From JBBPXY01 sp038200435 (GTDB lineage: Bacteria; Actinomycetota; Thermoleophilia; Solirubrobacterales; Solirubrobacteraceae), in assembly GCA_038200435.1 (NCBI GenBank), contig JBBPXY010000012.1:1-16596 (forward strand): DNA of 16,596 bases, given 5' to 3'. Position 1 is the stretch's first letter. Every line of letters begins with the position of its first letter. A program made the position numbers and the translations under genes. The notes below the pieces were generated by a model that had not been told where the DNA came from, made no database searches, and was given only the letters and a program-made list of their open reading frames with translations. This document shows positions 6,122 to 13,976 of the stretch, piece after piece.

Positions 6122-8941
6122 TTGCCGAAATTCGCGAGGGTGGCCAGCTCTTCCGCGACGCCCTCGCTGCGCGCCCTTCCGGGACCGGGACGTGCCTTCG
6201 TACCCGCGGTCATCACCGCGGCGATCGCGATGTGCGCAGCCGACTCGATCTGGACGAGCGGACCGCACTTCGACCTGAGGCTCTTCCTGGGCGCCGCATT
6301 GGTCTGCGCAGCGACGAGCTCCCTCGAGTTCGTAGGCTCGCGGCACTTCTCCCACCAGCCCAACCTGGTGGTCTTCTTCGCCGCCTCGCTGCTGCTGCCG
6401 GCCTGGGCGATCGCGCCTCTGGCGGTGCTGTGCGTGGGGCCCGGCTGGTCAGCCCGGCGCCCTCCGTGGTACCTCGCTGCGTTCAACGTCGCCAACTACC
6501 TGATCGCCGGCCTGGTCGCCCACGAGCTCGTGCGGATCGATTCCACGCTGGGACCGGGCGTGGGAGTCACCCTCAGCACCGTGCTGGCCCTCGCCGGCGC
6601 AGTGGTCGCATTCGTCGCGATCAACCACGCGCTCATCGGCGGGGTCGTAGCCAGTGCCGGCGGGCGCGGACTGCTCGAGAGCCTGCGCGAGCACGCGGCG
6701 GGCGCGCCGCTCGACTGCGCCCTGGCCTCGTGTGGCGCCTGTCTCGCGGCGCTGTGGCACGCGCAGCCGCCGCTCACCCTGCTGATCCTCGGGCCGATCC
6801 TGCTCGTGTACTCGGCCCTCTCGGTTCCCTCGCTAAGGCACAAGTCGCGCACCGACCCGAAGACCGGCCTTTTCAACTCCGAGCGCCTGCGCGAGGTCAT
6901 GGACGACGCGCTGGCCACTGCGCTCAAGCGCCGCCGGCCCGTCGCCGTCGTGATGCTCGACCTCGACCACCTCCGGCAGGCCAACAACCGCTTCGGGCAT
7001 CTCGCTGGCGACCGGCTGATCTGTGGCGTCGCGGACATCCTGGCCGATGAGGCGGGCAGCTCGGGACTGGCCGCGCGGTTCGGCGGAGAGGAGTTCTGCC
7101 TGCTGCTGCCCGGCACGGGTCTCCTCGAAGCGGAGAAGCTCTCCGATCAGATCCGCCGCCGTGTCGAGGCCACGGACTGGCGGCTCGGCGGAACGGGCGA
7201 GGCGTTCGAGCTCACCATCAGCGCGGGCGTCGCCGCGTTCCCCGAGCACGGCGACACGATCGATGGCCTGCTCGCGGCGGCCGACGCGGCCGTTTACGAC
7301 GCGAAGCTCGGCGGCCGCAACAGCGTGCGTCTCGCGCTGGCCGCCGGAGCCCGAACGACCCTGCACAACGAAGGTGTGCCGGTCGAGACACTGACATTGG
7401 CCGCGCGGGCGCCCCGGCCCGCCGAACCCGGCGACGATGAGCTCCTGCTGACCCTGCGCCCCCCGGAGACCGTCACGCCTACCGAGGTGTCCGAAGCCAC
7501 GGTGGAGAGCGCCACCGGTGAACCCGAGACCGAGACAGAGACGCCGTCCTCGCGCCGGTTCATGCCGCTCTTCCTTGGGGCGCTCGCGGCGGGCATCTTC
7601 GCCACCCTCGCCCTCAGTGACACGAGCGCGATCGCTGTCGACCCCGCCCTGTTCGGCTTGCTCCTGCTCGCCGTGCTCGTACTCGACTTCGCGCCCATCG
7701 ACATCTTCGAGCGAGCCAACACGTCACCCGCTGCGGTGTTCACGCTGGCCCTGGCGTTCGTCTTCGGGCCCGCGGGGCCGATGGCCGCGGAGGCCGTCGC
7801 GGCGCTCACCCGCGCGCGCCGCCGCGACGCGTCCGAGCGCGTGCTCTTCGACGTATTCGCGCTCGGCCTGTCCGGCACTGCCGCCGCCTACACCTGGAGC
7901 GCGGTGGCCTCCGGCTCGACCGCCTCCCAGCTCCTTGCCGGTGGCTTGAGCGGACTCGCCTACTACGCGGTCAACGTGCTCCTGCTTTCCGTGGCGATGG
8001 GCCTCACCGAGGGCCAGGCTCCGATCACCGCATGGCGCGAGCGCCTCGCCTGGCTGTGGCCGCACTACATAGCCTTCGGTTGCCTCGGCGGCTCTTTCGT
8101 GGCCGCCGAGCGTTCCGTGGGCCCGGTCGCGCTGCTCATGTTCGTCCTGCCCGTGCTGATGCTCTGGATCGCCCAGCGGCAGTACGTGACTCGCTCGCGA
8201 GACGGCGTCTCCGAGCTGCGGCGCAACCACTCGGAGCTCGAGGGAGCCAACCAGCGCCTGCGCGCACTCCTCGCCGACAACCAGCGCCTCCTCGGCCGCA
8301 TGCACCGCTCCTACCTGTCGACGATCACCTCGCTGGCCCGCACCATCGAGGCCAAGGATCCTTACACCAGCGGGCACACCGAGCGCGTGGCCAACATCGC
8401 CGCCGTGCTCGCGAGCGAGCTTGGGTTCGACGAGGACTCGGTCCGCGCAGTCAACGTTGGCGCCGTGATTCACGACATCGGCAAGATCGGGGTGCCCGAC
8501 GCCATCCTGCTCAAGCGCGGCGGTCTCACCGACGAGGAGCGCGCGGAGATCCAGCGCCACCCCGAGATCTCCTCCTACATCGTCGCTGATCTCGAGCTCC
8601 CGGCGGTGGTGAAGCAGATGGTCCGCAGCCATCACGAGCGCTTCGACGGCGGCGGCTACCCCGACGGCTTGATCGGCGAGGAGATCCCCCTTGCCGCGCG
8701 CATCTTGACCGTCGCCGACTCGCTCGACGCGATGATCAGCGACCGGCCCTACCGCAAGGCGCTGCCCGTCGAGGTCGCCCTCGAGGAGATCGAGCGCCAC
8801 ACCGGTTCGCAGTTCTGCCCCCGCGTCGTCGTGGCGCTGCGATCGTGCGTCGCCCGTGACCCGGCCTTGATCGTCGAGATACACGAGGACCTGCTTCCCT
8901 GGCTCACGGCGAACCCCCGGGCGGAGGCCGTCACGGCTTGA
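6122..8941 (+). CDS. Dual membrane-module diguanylate cyclase / HD-GYP phosphodiesterase
   Basis: About 939-residue inner-membrane protein with both c-di-GMP enzyme types. Order: membrane module 1 (~20-225); GGDEF (~240-400) with metal site LDLDHL, substrate region NNRFGHLAGD and intact GGEEF at 321-325; an acidic/Thr-rich linker (~405-475); membrane module 2 (~478-688); a short coiled coil (~690-728); HD-GYP (~730-915) with HDIGKIG (His784-Asp785) and HHERFDGGGYPDG (GYP at 845-847), then VADSLDAM and RPYRKALP. All expected HD-GYP metal ligands are present. No RxxD I-site precedes GGEEF, so product feedback by that route is unlikely. The two membrane modules resemble each other. I chose TTG 6122 because GGAG (6111-6114) lies 7 bases upstream; in-frame ATG 6026 is inside the MerR gene and GTG 6077 is inside the operator. 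Ends 13 bp from the convergent isomerase gene. Confidence 0.93.
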   Translation: MPKFARVASSSATPSLRALPGPGRAFVPAVITAAIAMCAADSIWTSGPHFDLRLFLGAALVCAATSSLEFVGSRHFSHQPNLVVFFAASLLLPAWAIAPLAVLCVGPGWSARRPPWYLAAFNVANYLIAGLVAHELVRIDSTLGPGVGVTLSTVLALAGAVVAFVAINHALIGGVVASAGGRGLLESLREHAAGAPLDCALASCGACLAALWHAQPPLTLLILGPILLVYSALSVPSLRHKSRTDPKTGLFNSERLREVMDDALATALKRRRPVAVVMLDLDHLRQANNRFGHLAGDRLICGVADILADEAGSSGLAARFGGEEFCLLLPGTGLLEAEKLSDQIRRRVEATDWRLGGTGEAFELTISAGVAAFPEHGDTIDGLLAAADAAVYDAKLGGRNSVRLALAAGARTTLHNEGVPVETLTLAARAPRPAEPGDDELLLTLRPPETVTPTEVSEATVESATGEPETETETPSSRRFMPLFLGALAAGIFATLALSDTSAIAVDPALFGLLLLAVLVLDFAPIDIFERANTSPAAVFTLALAFVFGPAGPMAAEAVAALTRARRRDASERVLFDVFALGLSGTAAAYTWSAVASGSTASQLLAGGLSGLAYYAVNVLLLSVAMGLTEGQAPITAWRERLAWLWPHYIAFGCLGGSFVAAERSVGPVALLMFVLPVLMLWIAQRQYVTRSRDGVSELRRNHSELEGANQRLRALLADNQRLLGRMHRSYLSTITSLARTIEAKDPYTSGHTERVANIAAVLASELGFDEDSVRAVNVGAVIHDIGKIGVPDAILLKRGGLTDEERAEIQRHPEISSYIVADLELPAVVKQMVRSHHERFDGGGYPDGLIGEEIPLAARILTVADSLDAMISDRPYRKALPVEVALEEIERHTGSQFCPRVVVALRSCVARDPALIVEIHEDLLPWLTANPRAEAVTA

Positions 8942-8954
8942 GGGCTAGGAACCG

Positions 8955-10004
8955 CTAGGAGCGGCTGAGCTCGCCCTTCAACCGGTCGATGATCTCCACC
9001 GGTGAGGGGTCGACCCCACGCAGCACGGCGAGGTAGAGCGAGACGAGGTCGCCGAGTAGGACGAGCGAGAACACTCGCTCCACTCGCGTCTCCCCCCGGC
9101 TCTCCACGCGGTGTGTGGCTGCCGCCGCAGAGGCGATGAGCCCGCGCGTGAGCTCGATCCGCTGGCGCACGCGGGGGTGCAGGTCGGCGTCGTCGAGGAA
9201 GACGGCCCCGAACGGGCCGAGCTCAGACGCTCCGTCCCAACCGGCGATCTCGTTGTGATCGAGCTCGGGGAGCTCGTTGGCGAACGCGGGGAGCTTCGCG
9301 TTCTCGTTGATCTGCGTCTTCCACCGGTAGGCGACCGGCGAGGTGAGGCCCGCCCCCGCGATCTGCGCGATCGTCCCGTGGAGGTCACGCGCCAGCATGC
9401 GCGGGAGGTTGTCGTCGGGGCCATCGGGCCCCCACTCGCCGATCAGCCGCTCGACCCCCGCCGCGGCGACGTCGATCTCGAGGTGCTGGCGGGGCGCCGC
9501 CCCACACAGGGTGGCGACCTCGAGCACGGCCACCGTCATGTACGCGACAGCCGCGCGCGGCTGGAGCGTCGCCGGGAAGGGGATCACCGGCACCTTGTCG
9601 GCGCGAGCCGCGGCCGCGAGCTTGCCACCCGTGGTCGCGACTATGCGCCGAGCGCCGAGGGCGCCGGCGGCCTCGAAGGCGGCGAGCGTCTCCTCCGTGT
9701 TGCCGGAGTAGCTCGAGCACAGCACTGTGGTGTCGGGAGTGGCCCAGGACGGAATGCCGTAGCCCCGCGCCACGACGATCGGGCGGGAAGCCTGATCACC
9801 CAGACAGGCGATGGCGAGCTCCGCACCGATGGCCGAGCCGCCCATGCCCGCCACCACCAGGCCGGGCGGCGCGTCGTGGGTGGGGACGCCGGCCGACTCG
9901 ACGCGCCAGACGGCATCGCGCAGGTGCTCCCCCATCGCGAGGATGTCCGCGAGTTGGCCGCTCGGGTCGACCTCCTCGATGCGGGAGCGGGACAGGTCGC
10001 TCAA
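8955..10004 (-). CDS. Bifunctional phosphoglucose/phosphomannose isomerase (SIS domain)
   Basis: Cytosolic aldose-ketose isomerase linking glucose-6-P, fructose-6-P and mannose-6-P; here it probably feeds mannose-6-P into nucleotide-sugar synthesis. It has 349 residues, close to bacterial members of the archaeal-type family. The first SIS subdomain shows VVAGMGGSAIGAELA (51-65) and CSSYSGNTEETLAAFEAA (96-113), which bind the sugar phosphate. The second has the signature INENAKLPAFANELPELDHN with catalytic Glu234 and His250. The start is TTG at 10004, whose TTGA overlaps the stop codon of the upstream pyrophosphorylase gene (4-bp overlap), so translation is likely coupled. A longer in-frame reading upstream lies wholly inside that gene and is not credible. 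Last gene of its operon. Confidence 0.9.
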   Translation of the reverse strand: MSDLSRSRIEEVDPSGQLADILAMGEHLRDAVWRVESAGVPTHDAPPGLVVAGMGGSAIGAELAIACLGDQASRPIVVARGYGIPSWATPDTTVLCSSYSGNTEETLAAFEAAGALGARRIVATTGGKLAAAARADKVPVIPFPATLQPRAAVAYMTVAVLEVATLCGAAPRQHLEIDVAAAGVERLIGEWGPDGPDDNLPRMLARDLHGTIAQIAGAGLTSPVAYRWKTQINENAKLPAFANELPELDHNEIAGWDGASELGPFGAVFLDDADLHPRVRQRIELTRGLIASAAAATHRVESRGETRVERVFSLVLLGDLVSLYLAVLRGVDPSPVEIIDRLKGELSRS

Positions 10005-11101
10005 AACGCGATCGCCCGGTCGGGAAGCGAGACGCCCGGGAACAGCCGCGCGCCCGACTTCAGCTGGTTGCCTGCGCCAAGCGAGACACCCTCGCCGAGC
10101 ATCACGCCACCCTCGATCGTGCAGCCGTCGCCGACGCGAGCGCCAGGGCCGACGACGCACGCCGCGAGCGAGCACTCGCTGCCGATCTCGGCCCCCTCGA
10201 GAACGACCGCGCGCTCCACCCGCGAGCCGGCGCCGACGCTCACTCCGCGCCGGAGCACCACGCCCCCGCCAACTGTGGCCCCCTCCGCCACTTGGCAGTC
10301 ATCCTCGAGCAGCGCGGGAGGCAGGATGCTCCCGGCGATCCGGCTCCCCTCCCCCACGCTCCGGCCGTCTTCGCCCAGCCTTTCACGAACGGGAGTGGCG
10401 ACGCGGCCCTCGAGGATGTCGTACGTGCCTTGGAGATAGCGCTCCGGCGTGCCGATGTCCATCCAATATCCGTCGGCGCGAACGGCCTGCAGGCCGTCAC
10501 CGATCAGGGCCGGGAAGACATCTCGCTCGATTGAGACCATCTGCTCCGGCTCGATGAGGTCGATGACGTCGCGTGCGAGCACGTACACGCCGGCGTTGAT
10601 CAACGGGGCTCTGGCGAACCCGGGGCCGGGCTTCTCGAGGAAGTCCGTCACCCGTCCCTCGCCGTCGACGCTCACGAGCCCGTAGCCCGTTGGATCCTCG
10701 ACGCCCATCAGCGCGAGAGTGGCGCGGGCGCCCGTGGTCTCGTGCGCCGCGATCTGAGCGCTGACATCGATGTCGGTCAGGACGTCACCGTTCAGGACGA
10801 GGAAGCGCTCATCGAGGAGGTCTTGGGCGAAACGGATGGCACCCGCGGTGCCGAGCGGGCGGGGCTCGGCCAGGTAGCGCAGGCGCACCCCCAACGCGGA
10901 CCCCTCGCCCAGCACGTCGCGCACTCCTTCGGCCATGAACCCGCAGGCCATGACGACATCGTCGACACCGTGGCCCCGGAGCCACTCGAGCATGTAGGCG
11001 GCGAAAGGCCGGTCGACGAGCGGCACGACCGGCTTGGGCACGGTGGAGGTGAGCGGGCGCAGGCGCGTGCCCTCGCCGCCCGCGAGGATCAGCGCTTGCA
11101 C
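10001..11101 (-). CDS. NDP-sugar pyrophosphorylase with C-terminal left-handed beta-helix (mannose-1-P guanylyltransferase-like)
   Basis: Transfers a nucleoside monophosphate to a sugar-1-phosphate to make an NDP-sugar. It has 366 residues. The N-terminal Rossmann-like domain starts VQALILAGGEGTRLRPLTS, with TVPKPVVPL giving the signature PKP. It continues with the metal aspartate in LVLNGDVLTDID, then DFLEKP and INAGVYVL, and closes with GYWMDIGTPERYLQGTYDIL. That closing motif resembles eukaryotic-type GDP-mannose pyrophosphorylases. Residues ~250-360 are hexapeptide repeats (VAEGATVGGGVVLRRGVSVG and similar). The start is GTG at 11101, 4 bp after the ugd stop, with GGAGG about 10 bases upstream; the 18 extra codons of the longer frame are rejected. 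Next to a phosphomannose isomerase, GDP-mannose is the best guess, but UDP-glucose or dTDP-glucose cannot be excluded. Confidence 0.88.
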   Translation of the reverse strand: MQALILAGGEGTRLRPLTSTVPKPVVPLVDRPFAAYMLEWLRGHGVDDVVMACGFMAEGVRDVLGEGSALGVRLRYLAEPRPLGTAGAIRFAQDLLDERFLVLNGDVLTDIDVSAQIAAHETTGARATLALMGVEDPTGYGLVSVDGEGRVTDFLEKPGPGFARAPLINAGVYVLARDVIDLIEPEQMVSIERDVFPALIGDGLQAVRADGYWMDIGTPERYLQGTYDILEGRVATPVRERLGEDGRSVGEGSRIAGSILPPALLEDDCQVAEGATVGGGVVLRRGVSVGAGSRVERAVVLEGAEIGSECSLAACVVGPGARVGDGCTIEGGVMLGEGVSLGAGNQLKSGARLFPGVSLPDRAIAF

Positions 11102-11105
11102 GGGA

Positions 11106-12398
11106 TCACGGCCTCCGCCCGATGCCTTCGTAGATGAGGCCGGCCTCGGTGGCACCCGCCGGGTCGAGGAAGTTGCGCCCGTCGATGATCAGGTTCCCCT
11201 CCATGCGCTCGGCCACCGCGCTCCATTCGAGTTCGGCGAACTCCGGCCATTCGGTGACGAGAACGACCGCGTCGGCCCCCTCGAGCGCCTCGAGTGCCGA
11301 ATCCGCGAACTCGACCCCGCGCATGAGCGTGCGGGCCTCCTCCTCGGCGATCGGGTCGTACGCGCGCACGCGCGCGCCGTCGGCCTGCAGGCGCGCGGCG
11401 AGCACGAGCGAAGACGCTTCGCGCATGTCGTCGGTGTTGGGCTTGAAGGCCAGGCCGAGCAGGGCAACCGTCTTGCCAACGAGGCCCCCGAGATGCTTCT
11501 GCAGCTTCTGGATGACGCGCCGCTTCTGCAGTTCGTTGACCTCGATCACCGCGGTCAGTAGCTGGAAGTGGTAGCCCGAGTTGCCCGCGAGCTGCTTGAG
11601 CGCGCTGACGTCCTTGGGGAAGCAGGAGCCCCCGAACCCGATCCCGGGCTGCAGGAACTTCGGCCCGATGCGATCGTCGAGACCCATGCCCTTGGCCACC
11701 TCGCCGACGTCGGCGCCCGTCTCGTCGCAGACGTTGGCGATCTCGTTGATGAAGGAGATCTTCGTCGCGAGGAACGCGTTGGAGGCGAGCTTCACCATCT
11801 CCGCGCTGGCGATATCGGTGCGCACGAGGGTCGCGTTCAGCGGTGCGTAGAGATCCGCGACCGCATCGCCGGCCCAACCCCCGTCGTCGCCCACGACCAC
11901 GCGATCGGGGTCGAGGAAGTCCGCCAGAGCCGAGCCTTCTTTCAGGAACTCGGGACAGGAGACGTAGCGAAAGCCGGACTTGCCCTGCGACTCGAAGACC
12001 CGCTTGATCGAGGCCCCCGTGCCCACCGGCACCGTCGACTTCATGACCAGGGCGTGACGATCCGAGGCCGGCATGGAGTCGACCACCGAGTGGACGGCCG
12101 AGAGGTCGGCATCGCCCGAGTAGCTGGGAGGCGTGCCGACGGCGACGAACAGCAGCCGCGCCTTCTCGAGTGCGCTTCCGAGGTCGGTCGAGAAGTGCAG
12201 GAGGCCCGAGTGCCGCGCGACGGCTTCTTCGAGGCCCGGCTCGTAGATCGGTATCTCACCGCGCTGAAGCCGAGCGACCTTGTCGGCGTCGACATCGACG
12301 CAGAAGACCTCGTTGCCGAGCTCGGCGAAGCCGGCCGCCGTGACGAGGCCGACGTAGCCGGTGCCGATGACGGCGATGGGTTCACGAGACGCGCTCAT
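11106..12398 (-). CDS. ugd: UDP-glucose 6-dehydrogenase
   Basis: NAD-dependent four-electron oxidation of UDP-glucose to UDP-glucuronate, a precursor for acidic envelope polysaccharides. It has 430 residues, the normal length. The NAD loop is IAVIGTGYVGLVTAAG (8-23). SCPEFLKEGSAL (147-158) and EMVKLASNAFLATKISFINE (200-219) are the substrate and catalytic-lysine motifs. The catalytic Cys259 sits in PGIGFGGSCFPKD. The C-terminal UDP-binding domain has LLGLAFKPNTDDMREASSL. The ATG at 12398 has no Shine-Dalgarno; TACCCT lies 10 bases upstream. 51 bp downstream of the LCP gene and 4 bp upstream of the pyrophosphorylase gene. UDP-N-acetyl-mannosamine or GDP-mannose dehydrogenases share the fold, but the motif set fits Ugd best. 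Confidence 0.93.
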   Translation of the reverse strand: MSASREPIAVIGTGYVGLVTAAGFAELGNEVFCVDVDADKVARLQRGEIPIYEPGLEEAVARHSGLLHFSTDLGSALEKARLLFVAVGTPPSYSGDADLSAVHSVVDSMPASDRHALVMKSTVPVGTGASIKRVFESQGKSGFRYVSCPEFLKEGSALADFLDPDRVVVGDDGGWAGDAVADLYAPLNATLVRTDIASAEMVKLASNAFLATKISFINEIANVCDETGADVGEVAKGMGLDDRIGPKFLQPGIGFGGSCFPKDVSALKQLAGNSGYHFQLLTAVIEVNELQKRRVIQKLQKHLGGLVGKTVALLGLAFKPNTDDMREASSLVLAARLQADGARVRAYDPIAEEEARTLMRGVEFADSALEALEGADAVVLVTEWPEFAELEWSAVAERMEGNLIIDGRNFLDPAGATEAGLIYEGIGRRP

Positions 12399-12408
12399 GC
12401 GGCGGCGA

Positions 12409-12439
12409 AGGGTACTGGAGCCCGGAGGGAGTCCGGCTC
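12409..12439 (-). promoter_or_regulatory. LCP-ugd gap: imperfect hairpin and candidate -10 box
   Basis: The 51-bp gap contains a hairpin whose arms GAGCCGGA and TCCGGGCTC (minus strand, 12439-12432 and 12426-12418) pair with one bulged base and a 5-base loop. It is followed at once by TACCCT (12414-12409), a TANNNT box 10 bases before the ugd ATG. The hairpin could end or attenuate LCP transcripts while the box starts a nearly leaderless ugd transcript. There is no recognisable -35 and no T-tract, so both readings are tentative. Confidence 0.3.
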
Positions 12440-12449
12440 TCGACCCGGC

Positions 12450-13976
12450 TCAGCGCCCGCCGAGGCGGGTGAGGGACGCTGCGATGCCCAGCATCTGCTG
12501 GTTCGGCACCAGCTCTTGGAGGGTGTTGGAGATCCAGTAGACCCCGCGCCCATGGCGCCAGGCGACGAGCCGGAGCCGGGGCCCGTCGAAGTACAGCTGC
12601 AACCGGCGGCCGCCGACGACACGGGTCTCACTGGGGTTCGCGAGCAGCGGCGGGTTCGTCCAGGTCGTTCCCTGGATCCCGTAGTAGTTGCCGAGCTCGC
12701 GCATCTTGATGGTCAGGCGATACGCGGCGTGGGGCCGCTTCTGGCGGTCGTGGATCTGGTAGGGACGCGGGTAGATGCCGCTGATCGCGGGCTCGTAGCT
12801 GCCGTCGGATGTAAGGAACTTCGGGTAGTAGACGGGCATGCCGACCCTCGAGCCGAGCATCACCCCCTGCTGCTGCCCCGCGCTCGCCGCGTTGACCAGG
12901 CCCGGCACCGCTCCGGGCACGAGCTTGGGCCGCCGCCGGCGCCGGCGGGGACGTTTGGCCTTCGGAGCGGGCTTCGCCGCAGCGGCGCTGGCGGCCAGGA
13001 ACTGCTCCACGGCGCGGCGTATGCCCCGGGGCGTGGCCGAGACGTACGGGTCGCGCGGATCGTTGGGCAGCACCGCGGGGAAGTGCACCTCGCGGATGGG
13101 ACTCGATGCGGTGGAGATGGCAAGCGTCATCAGCTCGAGCAGGGCCTTGACCGAGTGGAGCTGGGAGTCGGACTGCGTGTAGCGCCCGAAGATCCTCGCC
13201 AGCCGGTGGCGGTCGGAGACGAGCTGGCCGGTTCCGTACTGCCCCTTGGCCTGACGGAGGAAGTCCTGCTGGCGAGCCGAGCGGACGATGTCGGTGTCCG
13301 CGTGACGGAAGCGGACGTAGTCGAGCGCGTCCTGCCCGCAGAGCCGCTGGTAGCCGGGCTTCAGGTTGATCGTCGCGTAGTCCTCCCCCGGGCCGGCTTG
13401 AGAGTTGTCGTTGAAGTAGCGGCGGTCGACGTCCGTGTAGACGCAGCCGAGGAAGTCGACGGCCGCCTTGAACCCCCCGAAGTTCACGTTGACGATGTGG
13501 TTGATGTGAAACGACTGCCCGCGCCAGGAGAGGAGAGATCGCACGGTCCGCGCGGTGAAGTCGGGCCCGCCGATCGAGTAGGCGGCGTTGATCTTGTCGG
13601 TCTGGATGCGGCCGCCCCGACGGCGCAGGTGCACCTTGAGGTCGCGCGGTATCGACATCACCGTCGTGACCGTGGCGTCGGCGTCGAGCCGCAGGAGGAT
13701 GATCGTGTCCGAGCGCGCGTTGTGCACGTCTTTGCGGTCCTTGAAGCGCCGGTCCGACCCGATCACGAGGATCGTCTGCGGCGCCCCCGGCTGCACGGGA
13801 TCGACCTTCGCGTTGATCTTCGAGCCCTTGGGCGAGATGTCGTTGACAAAGCTTGAGAACTCCAGCAGGCCGGCCGTCGCGGTCGCCGCTGCCGTCAGGA
13901 CGACGACCAGCATCGAGGCCAGGGCGAACCGCTTCCACATGCCACGCCCCAGCCGCGGAGGCGCTTCCTCGTTCAC
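12450..13976 (-). CDS. LytR-CpsA-Psr (LCP) family protein with extra C-terminal domain
   Basis: LCP enzymes transfer glycopolymers from undecaprenyl-phosphate carriers onto peptidoglycan; they are membrane-anchored with the catalytic domain outside. The protein has 508 residues: a short cytoplasmic N-terminus, one membrane segment (~17-40), and an LCP domain (~65-245). The domain shows TILVIGSDRR, ARSDTIILLRLDADATV, MSIPRDLKVHL, NHIVNVNFGGFKAAVDFLG, ALDYVRFRHADTDIVRSARQ and QDFL, including the Arg/Asp pyrophosphate-binding residues. Cys178 and Cys213 may form a disulfide. An Arg/Lys-rich linker (KPAPKAKRPRRRRRRPK, ~335-351) leads to a ~150-residue domain I cannot name, containing RRLQLYFDGPRLRLVAWRHG and VYWISNTLQELV. 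The start is GTG at 13976, overlapping the M20 stop (GTGA), with a G-rich GGGGGGAAGG ahead of it. Confidence 0.92.
   Translation of the reverse strand: MNEEAPPRLGRGMWKRFALASMLVVVLTAAATATAGLLEFSSFVNDISPKGSKINAKVDPVQPGAPQTILVIGSDRRFKDRKDVHNARSDTIILLRLDADATVTTVMSIPRDLKVHLRRRGGRIQTDKINAAYSIGGPDFTARTVRSLLSWRGQSFHINHIVNVNFGGFKAAVDFLGCVYTDVDRRYFNDNSQAGPGEDYATINLKPGYQRLCGQDALDYVRFRHADTDIVRSARQQDFLRQAKGQYGTGQLVSDRHRLARIFGRYTQSDSQLHSVKALLELMTLAISTASSPIREVHFPAVLPNDPRDPYVSATPRGIRRAVEQFLAASAAAAKPAPKAKRPRRRRRRPKLVPGAVPGLVNAASAGQQQGVMLGSRVGMPVYYPKFLTSDGSYEPAISGIYPRPYQIHDRQKRPHAAYRLTIKMRELGNYYGIQGTTWTNPPLLANPSETRVVGGRRLQLYFDGPRLRLVAWRHGRGVYWISNTLQELVPNQQMLGIAASLTRLGGR

Noticed and set aside
8942..8954. Terminator between the GGDEF/HD-GYP gene and the isomerase gene
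   Set aside because: Only 13 bp separate the convergent stop codons and no hairpin is present.
11568..13856. 762-codon plus-strand open frame opposite ugd and the LCP gene
   Set aside because: Shadow of two well-supported genes, composition-driven, with no recognisable domain or ribosome binding site.
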